Of a DNA stretch of 64,000 nt, positions 25,370 through 33,618 are shown in pieces (position 1 is the first letter of the stretch; each line of letters opens with the position of its first letter). The stretch is from NCBI GenBank assembly GCA_910575245.1, contig CAJTEN010000011.1, positions 62,001 to 126,000 on the forward strand, written 5' to 3'. Made by a program: the position numbers and the translations under genes. Under the pieces are notes generated by a model that was not told the DNA's origin, ran no database searches, and worked only from the letters and a program-made list of their open reading frames with translations. This stretch comes from Clostridia bacterium. GTDB lineage: Bacteria > Bacillota > Clostridia > Lachnospirales > Lachnospiraceae.

Positions 25370-25434
25370 TTATAGGTTTCCGATGTCGTATCAGATTCCT
25401 GCCATTCATAAAGAATTGCAGCATTTCATACAAA

Positions 25435-25458
25435 GTTTGCCGACGGGCGGACTTTTTT
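25435..25458 (+). terminator. Terminator downstream of tRNA-Trp
   Basis: GTTTGCC (25435-25441) pairs with GGCGGAC (25446-25452) across a 4-base loop, followed by six T. Confidence 0.7.
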
Positions 25459-25524
25459 ATTATCAGAAAGTACGCCACGGTGCTGCAAGATATTTGAAGG
25501 AAATCTGCCCGGCAGATTCTTTAG

Positions 25525-25549
25525 AGTTGGCCATCGGGCCGACTTTTTT
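25525..25549 (+). terminator. Second terminator downstream of tRNA-Trp
   Basis: AGTTGGCC (25525-25532) pairs with GGCCGACT (25537-25544), followed by a T-run. The loop and tail resemble the first terminator, as if duplicated. AATCTGCC/GGCAGATT forms another hairpin between them (25502-25517). Confidence 0.7.
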
Positions 25550-25614
25550 ATTACGCTGAAATGCTTCCTCAGACACTCTTATAATATAACGACATAGAAG
25601 GGATTACATACACT

Positions 25615-26106
25615 ATGAAAAAACTAATTGTTCCGCTGGCCTCCCTTATTCTCACTCTGGGCCTGATGGCCGGATGCGGTAAAACTACACCGCTTCTTGC
25701 CGCAACCGATTATGAACTGGATCCGGAATCCAAAGTGACAAGCCGTGAAGTATCTATTGGCGATAATGCCGAAACTTTTCTTGCCGCTTATGGTGATTAC
25801 AAGATCTTCACGTCTATAGAGGGCGGAGAATATCAGGTGTTTGCCCCGGATGAGATTCCTTTTGACTCTTCCGTCACACTCCTGCTGCCCACATTCTTTA
25901 TTGATGGTCTGCCCACAGACCTGGATCAGTTCTGCAAAGAGAATGAGATTGAGAAATCCGGCCTCACCGACACCTTAACCTCCGATGAGTTTCTTAAGTC
26001 CCATACAGTTGTCTATTATTACCTTCTTTTTACATGGGAAAACGGCGCCATCACTGATATCCGTTCCGAATACATGGACTACAATGAAGACGCCGCATAT
26101 TTATAA
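25615..26106 (+). CDS. Putative lipoprotein of unknown function
   Basis: A 163-residue protein with a lipoprotein signal peptide: a basic start MKKLIVPL, a hydrophobic stretch, and lipobox LMAGC with the lipidated Cys near residue 21. It should be anchored to the outer face of the membrane. The mature part has alternating strands and acidic stretches; I do not recognise a domain. It stands alone between the tRNA terminators and the ABC exporter operon on the opposite strand. Short direct repeats containing GCTCGTTTACG follow its stop (about 26123 and 26198). Confidence 0.7.
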   Translation: MKKLIVPLASLILTLGLMAGCGKTTPLLAATDYELDPESKVTSREVSIGDNAETFLAAYGDYKIFTSIEGGEYQVFAPDEIPFDSSVTLLLPTFFIDGLPTDLDQFCKENEIEKSGLTDTLTSDEFLKSHTVVYYYLLFTWENGAITDIRSEYMDYNEDAAYL

Positions 26107-26224
26107 CAAAACGAGCAAAGCTCGTTTACGAGATTCGCTGTGCGAACTCGAAAGTCCCAACATTCATCTCTTATATCATGAAGAACGGGCATAGCTCGTT
26201 TACGGGATTCGCCGTGCATAATTT

Positions 26225-27997
26225 TCAGGAATTGCCGTACCCCACGAACTGGCTGTTGTACAGCGTCGCATAGAAACCGTTCTGTCCAAGCAGTGTCTCA
26301 TGATTTCCCTGCTCAATGATATTTCCGTCTTTCATAACCAGGATCACATCTGCCTCCCGAATCGTGGACAGTCTGTGTGCCACGATAAAGCTGGTCCTTC
26401 CCTCCATCATAGCTGCAAATGCCTTCTGAATCCTGATCTCCGTTCTTGTATCAATAGAAGATGTCGCCTCATCCAGTATCAGCATGGGCGGCAGGCACAG
26501 CATAACTCTCGTAATACACAGAAGCTGCTTCTGCCCCTGGGAAAGATTTCCGCCATCCTCCCCGATCACTGTATCATATCCGTCAGGCAGTCTCTTGATG
26601 AAGCTGTGGGCATGGGACGCTTTGGCCGCAGCGACAATCTCTTCTTCCGTGGCCTCCGGCTTTCCCATAACAATATTCTCCCTGACTGTTCCTCCTTTTA
26701 ACCAAGTCTCCTGCAGTACCATACCGTAATTGGCACGCAGGCTGCGCCTCGTCACATCCCGGATATCCTGTCCCTCCACCCGGATGCACCCGGACTGAAC
26801 GTCATAGAAGCGCATCAGCAGGTTAATGACCGTTGTCTTGCCGCAGCCGGTAGGCCCTACAATAGCCACCCGCTGTCCCGGACGGACCGACAGGTTAAAA
26901 TCCGTAATCAGCTTCTTATCGGGCACATAAGAAAACTCCACATGTTCCAGGTCGATCCTGCCCTCTACTTCACCGAGAGAAACCGCATTTTCCTTATCCG
27001 GTATCTGTGGTTCCTCCTCGATCAGTGCGAAGATCCTGGCCGCACAGGCAAGCGCATTCTGCAGCTCTGTCACCACCCCCGATATCTCATTAAAAGGCTT
27101 CGTATACTGATTGGCATAGCTTAAGAAGCAGGACAGCTGCCCTACACTGATGCCGCCGCGGACCGCATACACCGCCCCGGTCACTGCCACTCCTGCATAC
27201 ACCAGATTATTTACGAATCTGGTAGAAGGGTTGGTGATGGAGGAATAGAAGATCGCTTTCAGAGAACAGCGTTCCAGCCTTCCATTGATCTCATCGAACT
27301 CTTCTAAAGCCTCGTCCTCATGAGAAAAAGCCTGCACCACCTTTTGATTTCCGATCATTTCCTCAATCAAAGCCGTCTGCTCTCCCCTCGTCTCCGACTG
27401 AGCCCGGAACATAACGAATGTCTTCTTGGCGATAAATGCCGCCACAAGGAATGACAGGGGGGTGATCAGCACTACCACTCCCGTGATGCTCACATTAACA
27501 CTGAGCATGAAGCCTAACGTACCCAGAATCGTAATAACTCCTGTAAAGAACTGGGTAAATCCCATCAGCAGGCCGTCCGCAAACTGATCCACATCCGCGA
27601 TCACACGGCTGACCACCTCACCGTAGGAATGTTCATCTATATACTTAAGCGGAAGTATCTCTATCCTCTTAAAAGCCTCGTCCCTGATATCCTGCACGAT
27701 CCGGTATGTCATCTTATTATTGCAGATATTCATAATCCACTGTGCCGCCGCTGTAACCGCTATCACCACTGCCATCGTCTTAAGGATTGCGGACACACCG
27801 TCGAAGTCCACTCTTCCCTGCTCTATAATCAAGTCGATAACCCGACCGGTCAGGATCGGAAGATACAACGTCAAAGTAACGGTAATTGCCGCCATCACAA
27901 CGGATAAGGCCAGATATATCCAATATTTCCTGATATAGCGCAACACCTTCCGCAGCGTTCCTCCCTGGCCGCCGCTGCCATTCCCTGCTTTCGCCAT
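26225..27997 (-). CDS. ABC exporter, canonical half (membrane + ATPase)
   Basis: A 590-residue half-transporter. A six-helix type-1 exporter membrane domain (residues about 20-310) is followed by an ATPase domain. Walker A is GPTGCGKTT, the signature LSQGQKQ, Walker B LILDEATSSID with the catalytic Glu present, and the switch His in VAHRLST. The gene upstream (28203-29960) encodes a second half with an altered Walker B. Together they look like a heterodimeric multidrug exporter of the LmrCD/TM287-288 type. AAAGGAG lies upstream of ATG 27997. About 200 bases separate the two genes. Confidence 0.93.
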   Translation of the reverse strand: MAKAGNGSGGQGGTLRKVLRYIRKYWIYLALSVVMAAITVTLTLYLPILTGRVIDLIIEQGRVDFDGVSAILKTMAVVIAVTAAAQWIMNICNNKMTYRIVQDIRDEAFKRIEILPLKYIDEHSYGEVVSRVIADVDQFADGLLMGFTQFFTGVITILGTLGFMLSVNVSITGVVVLITPLSFLVAAFIAKKTFVMFRAQSETRGEQTALIEEMIGNQKVVQAFSHEDEALEEFDEINGRLERCSLKAIFYSSITNPSTRFVNNLVYAGVAVTGAVYAVRGGISVGQLSCFLSYANQYTKPFNEISGVVTELQNALACAARIFALIEEEPQIPDKENAVSLGEVEGRIDLEHVEFSYVPDKKLITDFNLSVRPGQRVAIVGPTGCGKTTVINLLMRFYDVQSGCIRVEGQDIRDVTRRSLRANYGMVLQETWLKGGTVRENIVMGKPEATEEEIVAAAKASHAHSFIKRLPDGYDTVIGEDGGNLSQGQKQLLCITRVMLCLPPMLILDEATSSIDTRTEIRIQKAFAAMMEGRTSFIVAHRLSTIREADVILVMKDGNIIEQGNHETLLGQNGFYATLYNSQFVGYGNS

Positions 27998-28202
27998 CTC
28001 TGTCTTAAACTCCTTTCTCGCTCCTGAAAGATCACTCTATAAATACAATCCCAGAAACAACAAACAATCCCCAGCTTACATCCCGCCGACTCCCATCATT
28101 CCAGCCAACCGGGAAGAATCGCCCATAAGCGATTCTTCCAGACATGGCTTAGTTGCTCTTAGGCCGTGTCCTCTACGGCCTTAGCGCAACTTCATGTCTT
28201 CT

Positions 28203-29960
28203 TCACGTCTTAGGATATTGTGAATAATAAATTTCCTGATAAACCTCACACCGCTCAAGCAGTTCCTCATGGGTTCCGATATCCGCCATCTCGCCGTCAT
28301 CCAGAACAATGATCTGATCGGCATACTGGATGGAGGAAGCTCTCTGGGATACAATAAAGACTGTGGGACTGCCGTCCATATTCCTGATCGCCTGTCTGAG
28401 CGCCGCATCTGTCGCATAATCCAGCGCCGAAGCGCTGTCATCCAATATGAGGATCTCCGGCTTTCCGACCAGCGCACGGGCTATGGTCAGACGCTGTCTC
28501 TGTCCACCGGAAAGATTCCTGCCCGTCTGGGCTATCACCGCATCCAGCTTTCCTTCCTTCTGTTCCACGAACTCTCTGGCCTGTGCCGTCTCAATCGCCT
28601 GCCAGATTTCCAAGTCTGTCGCATCATTCTTGCCCCACTGCATATTCTCTCTGATCGTTCCCTGAAAGAGCACCGCCTTCTGGGGCACTACCCCTATCAT
28701 CTGTCGAAGCTCTTCCATCGAGTATTCCCGCACATCTTTTCCCTTGATCACCACATGCCCCCGGGTCGCATCATAGAAGCGCGGAATCATATTGACCAGG
28801 GATGACTTACCGGAGCCGGTGCCGCCGATAATGCCGACGGTCTGCCCCTTCTTCACCCGGAAGTCAATATCCGTCAAGGATTCCGCACCGGCTCCCGCAT
28901 ATGCAAGATGCACATGGTCGAAGTTAATCTGGTCGGCTTCATCCTTGCCTGCCTTGTCTGCATCTGTGTTCTGACATGCCAGGTGTGTTCCTGGCAGTTT
29001 CTGCTCCCAGGCCATACTGGACTTAATCTCAAACACACTCTGGATACGGTTGGCACAGGCCCAAGCCTTCGTGATTGTTATAATCAGATTGGCCAGCTTC
29101 ACCAGCTCCACCAAAATCTGGGACATATAGTTGACCAGCGCTACTACCTGTCCCTGGGTGATCGTCCCCTCATCCACCCGGACCGCACCGGTATAAAGGA
29201 GTACGACCGTAGCCACATTGATAATGATATAGGTGACAGGATTGGTCAGCGCGGATATTTTGCCCACAAACAGCTGCATATGCGCCAGGGTATTGTTTTT
29301 CTTCTCAAAGCTCTCTATCTCTTCCTGCTCTTTATTGAAGGCCCGGATCACTCTGGCTCCCGTAAGATTCTCTCTGGTGGCGCCCAGCACACTGTCCAGC
29401 CCCGCCTGTACCTTCTTATACAAAGGCATCGTCCACATCATGATGCCAAATACGACTACTGACAGAACCGGAATCGTCACTACGAAAATAAACGCTGCCT
29501 TCACATCAATGGTGAAAGCCATGATCATGGCTCCGAATACAATAAAAGGCGACCGCAAAAACAGACGCAATACCATATTCACACCGTTTTGTACCTGATT
29601 CACGTCAGAAGTCATCCGCGTGATCATCGTGGCTGTGCCCAGCGTATCGATCTCCGTGAAAGACAGACCCTGAATATGCGCAAAGAGTGCATGTTTCAGC
29701 TTCGTGGAGAAGCCCACCGCTGCTCTGGCCGCAAAATATTGTGCCGTAATAGAACAGACAAGCCCTATGATACCAAGCAAAATGAGAACGCCGCCCATCC
29801 TGAGCACATATGATACATTGCCGCTGCCGATTCCCTGATCTATAATGGCGGCCATAACCAATGGCACAAACAATTCAAATGTTGCCTCAAGCATCTTAAA
29901 AAGAGGCGCCAGCACCGTCTCTTTCTTGTAATCCTTTAAATATACAAGTAGTTTCCTCAT
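28203..29960 (-). CDS. ABC exporter, degenerate-site half (membrane + ATPase)
   Basis: A 585-residue half-transporter with an N-terminal six-helix membrane domain and a C-terminal ATPase. Walker A is GGTGSGKSS, the signature LSGGQRQ, and Walker B reads ILILDDSASALD. Asp replaces the catalytic Glu after Walker B, and the switch position is Gln in VSQRAS instead of His. These substitutions are known from the non-catalytic site of heterodimeric exporters. A 20-residue insertion (about 325-345, DADKAGKDEADQ) lies between the membrane and ATPase domains. It is first in the operon with the gene at 26225. Confidence 0.93.
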   Translation of the reverse strand: MRKLLVYLKDYKKETVLAPLFKMLEATFELFVPLVMAAIIDQGIGSGNVSYVLRMGGVLILLGIIGLVCSITAQYFAARAAVGFSTKLKHALFAHIQGLSFTEIDTLGTATMITRMTSDVNQVQNGVNMVLRLFLRSPFIVFGAMIMAFTIDVKAAFIFVVTIPVLSVVVFGIMMWTMPLYKKVQAGLDSVLGATRENLTGARVIRAFNKEQEEIESFEKKNNTLAHMQLFVGKISALTNPVTYIIINVATVVLLYTGAVRVDEGTITQGQVVALVNYMSQILVELVKLANLIITITKAWACANRIQSVFEIKSSMAWEQKLPGTHLACQNTDADKAGKDEADQINFDHVHLAYAGAGAESLTDIDFRVKKGQTVGIIGGTGSGKSSLVNMIPRFYDATRGHVVIKGKDVREYSMEELRQMIGVVPQKAVLFQGTIRENMQWGKNDATDLEIWQAIETAQAREFVEQKEGKLDAVIAQTGRNLSGGQRQRLTIARALVGKPEILILDDSASALDYATDAALRQAIRNMDGSPTVFIVSQRASSIQYADQIIVLDDGEMADIGTHEELLERCEVYQEIYYSQYPKT

Positions 29961-29998
29961 CCTTACCCCCGTATGTTACTTTCCAGCATGATTCACTT

Positions 29999-30033
29999 TA
30001 TAGTTAACGACATTAGAAATTCTGTTTACTATA
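29999..30033. repeat. Deleted 35-bp copy of the 103-bp palindromic element
   Basis: TATAGTTAACGACATTAGAA is followed directly by TTCTGTTTACTATA; the interior of the 103-bp unit is missing. It lies just upstream of the ABC exporter operon, between it and the LCP gene. No gene is seen in 29961-30221. Confidence 0.65.
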
Positions 30034-30130
30034 ATTACCTTAATGTTTCACGCAGGATAAATTTTCACTCTGCAAGGCAGCTGAGCGCGGCGATGCCGGC
30101 AGCATCGTCAAGTCCGCGCACACAAAGTAA

Positions 30131-30156
30131 CAGTAGCCGGATCTGCCAGGCTACTG
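30131..30156 (-). terminator. Hairpin downstream of the LCP gene
   Basis: CAGTAGCC (30131-30138) and GGCTACTG (30149-30156) form a perfect 8-bp stem. The T-run is weak, so the terminator call is uncertain. Confidence 0.35.
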
Positions 30157-30221
30157 TCATAATGATATTCAGACAGTCACATAGCAACCGGATCATCCGC
30201 GCTGTATGCTCCTGTTTTTAA

Positions 30222-31442
30222 TTACTGCTGTCTGTACTCGGCAGTCAACGCATCTATTTCATCACTGATGCTGCTCACCTGCCTGGAAGGCTTGTATGTC
30301 GCCTCAGGGAACAGAAGCTCATGCAGCTTTATAACATTGTCTTCCAGATCATCAGGAATCACACAGCTGCCCTTGCTGCCGACTGTAGCTCCCGTCCGGC
30401 CGTCTGCAAATGGGAAACCGTCGCTGGCTACCACATTATACCCTGCCAGGCTCCCCAAAACGCTGATAATCTCATTTACTCCCAGGGATGTCTCTACCTC
30501 CGGCAAAATGGCTGTTACCATCTGGTTCAAAGAACTGGCAGATGATGTCTTGGCCTTCTCCATCATGGCTGTCAGCACATCCCGCTGCCGCTCGGCACGC
30601 CGGAAATCGTCGCCCTTCGTATAACGTATTCTACAGTATGCGGTGGCCTGCATTCCGTTCAGCAGCTGCTTGCCGCTTTCTTTCACCGGAATATAGTCCA
30701 CTCCCAGTTCCTCAGACATAGTCAGCTGGTAATTATTTAAATGGGAGATCTCTGCCTCCGTAACTTCCACCTCTATACCGCCCAGAGCATCCACTGAATC
30801 GATCAGGCCGCCGAATCCAACCGTCACATAATCCGTGATATCCAGATCCAGATTCATATTCAGCATACTGATCGCCTGCTCCGGTCCGCCCTGTGCATAG
30901 GCCGTATTACATTTATTGTAGGAATCATTGCTCAGATTCAGGTAGGTATCCCTGAAGACAGAGACCAGTTTGATCTCCTGTGTATCCTGATTGATACTGG
31001 CTATGATGATACTGTCACTTCTGGTTCCTCTGCCAAGCTCTCCGTCTCTGGCATCCACACCAAACAGTGCAATATTACGGTACCCCTTAGTAACCTGTTT
31101 CTTCTGCTCTTCCTTATGCGTTTCTTTCACTTCTTCATTAATGATGATCTGCTCCTCATCAATATCCTTACGTTCGACCTCATCTGTCGTAGTAACCACT
31201 ACGTACATGATACCGATCGCTACCACCAGTACGCAGATTTCCACGATCAGCAGGGGGATACTTTTCATCCATCTGCGCTTTCTCCCACTGCTTCCTTCTG
31301 TATTCTCCGACGGGTCTTTTGCTGACAATCCATTTATGGTCTGATCATCTGCTGCATATTCCTTTGTAGTTTCGGTCCGATTGTTATCTTTCGGATTCCT
31401 GCTGTATGCCTGTTCCTGAGAATCCTGTATCTGCTTGTCCAT
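30222..31442 (-). CDS. LytR-CpsA-Psr (LCP) family protein
   Basis: A 406-residue membrane-anchored enzyme of the family that attaches teichoic acids or capsule polymers to peptidoglycan outside the cell. A long hydrophilic cytoplasmic N-terminus (about 60 residues) precedes one membrane helix (SIPLLIVEICVLVVAIGIMYV). The LCP domain follows: FGVDARDGELGRGTRSDSIIIASI with the conserved Asp/Arg, VFRDTYLNL, and CRIRYTKGDDFRRAERQRDVL with lipid-phosphate-binding arginines. GAGGGAG lies eight bases before the start. It is monocistronic here, so its polymer substrate is not given by context. Confidence 0.93.
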   Translation of the reverse strand: MDKQIQDSQEQAYSRNPKDNNRTETTKEYAADDQTINGLSAKDPSENTEGSSGRKRRWMKSIPLLIVEICVLVVAIGIMYVVVTTTDEVERKDIDEEQIIINEEVKETHKEEQKKQVTKGYRNIALFGVDARDGELGRGTRSDSIIIASINQDTQEIKLVSVFRDTYLNLSNDSYNKCNTAYAQGGPEQAISMLNMNLDLDITDYVTVGFGGLIDSVDALGGIEVEVTEAEISHLNNYQLTMSEELGVDYIPVKESGKQLLNGMQATAYCRIRYTKGDDFRRAERQRDVLTAMMEKAKTSSASSLNQMVTAILPEVETSLGVNEIISVLGSLAGYNVVASDGFPFADGRTGATVGSKGSCVIPDDLEDNVIKLHELLFPEATYKPSRQVSSISDEIDALTAEYRQQ

Positions 31443-31691
31443 AAATGACTCCCTCGTCCAAGTTCACGGTAACATTACATTCCAAGAGAAAAAGTAACAA
31501 CTCTTCACTATTATTCCATCAGAATCTTGTAACTATGTACCAAATCCAAAATTCATATCTTCCCTATCCTACCACAAAAAACAAAATTTGGATATACATA
31601 AAATGAGAAATATTAATTTTATTCAAGAATTTGTTACAATTTCGTCATATTTACCAAAAGCAAGAGTACACTTACAGCAAAGATAATCCTG

Positions 31692-33059
31692 TCAGATCAA
31701 ATCTACCGCATCCCGGACTGTCCTCACACCGATCAGCCTGATTCCGTCAATATGCTTCACATGGCTTCTGTTAACTTCCGGCACGACGCAGGTCGTAAAT
31801 CCAAGCTTTGCTGCTTCCGCAACCCGCTGTTCCACCATGGAAACTCCTCTCACCTCACCGCTCAATCCGATCTCACCAAAAGCAATCGTCTTATCGTCTA
31901 TGGCTCTGTTCTTAAAGCTCGACACAACAGCCATGGCGATCCCTAAGTCAATGGCCGGCTCTACAATACGCATGCCGCCTGCAAGGTTCACATAAGCATC
32001 ACAATCCGCCATCTGCAGATTCAGCCTTTTCTCCAGTACGGCCATAAGCAGATTGACTCTGTTAAAATCCGTGCCGATCGCCTGTCGTCTCGGAATGCCG
32101 AAATTGCTGTGACACACAAGCGCCTGTATTTCCAGCAGGATCGGACGCGTACCTTCCATGGAACAGGACACAACAGAACCGCTTGCTCCCTCCGGCTTGC
32201 CGCTTAACATGAATTCAGAGGGATTCTCAACCTCTATTAGTCCCTCCTCCTTCATCTCAAATACACCGATCTCATTGGTAGAGCCGAAACGGTTCTTCAC
32301 ACCCCGGAGTATACGATAGGAGGCATGTCTGTCTCCTTCAAAATACAGCACCGTATCCACCATATGTTCCAGCACCCGGGGGCCTGCCACCGTGCCTTCC
32401 TTTGTCACATGTCCCACGATAAAGACGGAGACCGTCATCCCCTTTGCAAGCTGCAGAAGGACATTCGTGGCCTCACGTACCTGCGATACGCTTCCCGGCG
32501 CCGCAGAGATCTCCTCATCATACATTGTCTGTATGGAGTCAATGATCGTCACATCCGGCATGACACTGCGGATCGTCTGTTCCACAGTTGCCAGGCCGGT
32601 CTCGCACAACAGCAGCAGATTATCCGAAAACTCTCCCAGGCGGTTAGCTCTGATCTTAATCTGGCGCAGAGACTCCTCTCCTGATATATACAGCACTTTC
32701 TTTCCGTCTACCGCCAAATTCCTGCACACCTGCAGAAGCAGTGTGGATTTACCGATTCCCGGGTCACCGCCCACTAACGTCAGGGAACCAGGCACGATAC
32801 CACCGCCCAGCACTCTGTCCAGTTCATCCATATGAGTCTGCATACGGCTCTCCTCCTGTATGCTGACTTCTGACAGGCAGGAGGGTCGGGCCGCTTCCCT
32901 CTTATGTACACCGTTCCCGTTTCCGCGGACCGCGGAAGTCGCCTTCTCCTCCACCATAGTATTCCACTCCCTGCAGCCGGGACATTGTCCCATCCACTTG
33001 GAAGATTCATACCCACAATTCTGGCAGTAAAATACAGTTACCGCTTTCCCTTTCGCCAT
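31692..33059 (-). CDS. radA: DNA repair protein RadA
   Basis: A 455-residue RecA-like ATPase that helps branch migration during recombinational repair. The N-terminal zinc finger has two CxxC pairs within residues 10-27 (FYCQNCG...CPGC). The RecA core has Walker A GGDPGIGKST near residue 95 and the RadA-specific KNRFG motif. The C-terminal Lon-protease-like domain ends LIGVRTVRDAVDLI. The start at 33059 is chosen because GGAGGTG lies six bases upstream; the frame extends further without a better start. The grouping with clpC upstream matches the clpC-radA neighbourhood of many Firmicutes. Confidence 0.97.
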   Translation of the reverse strand: MAKGKAVTVFYCQNCGYESSKWMGQCPGCREWNTMVEEKATSAVRGNGNGVHKREAARPSCLSEVSIQEESRMQTHMDELDRVLGGGIVPGSLTLVGGDPGIGKSTLLLQVCRNLAVDGKKVLYISGEESLRQIKIRANRLGEFSDNLLLLCETGLATVEQTIRSVMPDVTIIDSIQTMYDEEISAAPGSVSQVREATNVLLQLAKGMTVSVFIVGHVTKEGTVAGPRVLEHMVDTVLYFEGDRHASYRILRGVKNRFGSTNEIGVFEMKEEGLIEVENPSEFMLSGKPEGASGSVVSCSMEGTRPILLEIQALVCHSNFGIPRRQAIGTDFNRVNLLMAVLEKRLNLQMADCDAYVNLAGGMRIVEPAIDLGIAMAVVSSFKNRAIDDKTIAFGEIGLSGEVRGVSMVEQRVAEAAKLGFTTCVVPEVNRSHVKHIDGIRLIGVRTVRDAVDLI

Positions 33060-33173
33060 CCTTGCACCTCCATGTCTTCCTGAACACAAACACCCATGAT
33101 AAGTACGGTGCAAGTATCATGATGCACACAATACATATATGCAGGCAAGCTGCATAGACATCCGTCTGATAGG

Positions 33174-33593
33174 TTATTTTCCAACTCTCGCTATCCTGAC
33201 CGCAACTTCACCGGCATTTTCCAGTTCTGCACTAAGGCTGAGCTTACCGCTCAGGTTGGTCTTCATCGTCCCGATGTCCGTATTCCCGACACTGACACTG
33301 TACTCTGTATCTTCTTCCAGTCCCACCGTGATCTGTACGTCCGCATCTCCTTCCACCACAAAACTGACACCGTCTTCTGTCTCCTCAAATCGCAGCACAC
33401 TCGTTCCAGGATCAGACTCATAAGCGAACATACCGTTCTTCTCAAGCTTTGTCAGCTTCCGGTATGTCTTTACCTTATATAAGTCCCCGCCATGTTCGTA
33501 ATCCTCCACCTTAGCCTTCGTATCCAGCATATAATTGCCAAAACTAATAGTTCCATTTTCTTCTGTACGCAATAATTCTTCTACTACAGCCAT
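33174..33593 (-). CDS. Conserved small protein between clpC and radA
   Basis: A 139-residue acidic protein beginning MAVVEELLRTEENGTISFGNY. Similar proteins occur in Lachnospiraceae; I recall some labelled 'endosialidase', but no catalytic residues or export signal are visible, so that name should not be trusted. The sequence predicts mostly beta strands (YKVKTYRKLTKLEKNGMFAYES; VQITVGLEEDTEYSVSVGN). A strong AGGAGGAAG precedes the start. It lies 26 bases after clpC on the same strand and about 110 bases before radA, so it is probably in the same transcript. Function unknown. Confidence 0.8.
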   Translation of the reverse strand: MAVVEELLRTEENGTISFGNYMLDTKAKVEDYEHGGDLYKVKTYRKLTKLEKNGMFAYESDPGTSVLRFEETEDGVSFVVEGDADVQITVGLEEDTEYSVSVGNTDIGTMKTNLSGKLSLSAELENAGEVAVRIARVGK

Positions 33594-33618
33594 TGTATCT
33601 TCCTCCTGCCTTTTGCTT

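Noticed and set aside
26107..26224. GCTCGTTTACG direct repeats after the lipoprotein as a possible attachment site
   Set aside because: The two copies are imperfect, about 75 bases apart and not linked to any recombinase or tRNA end.
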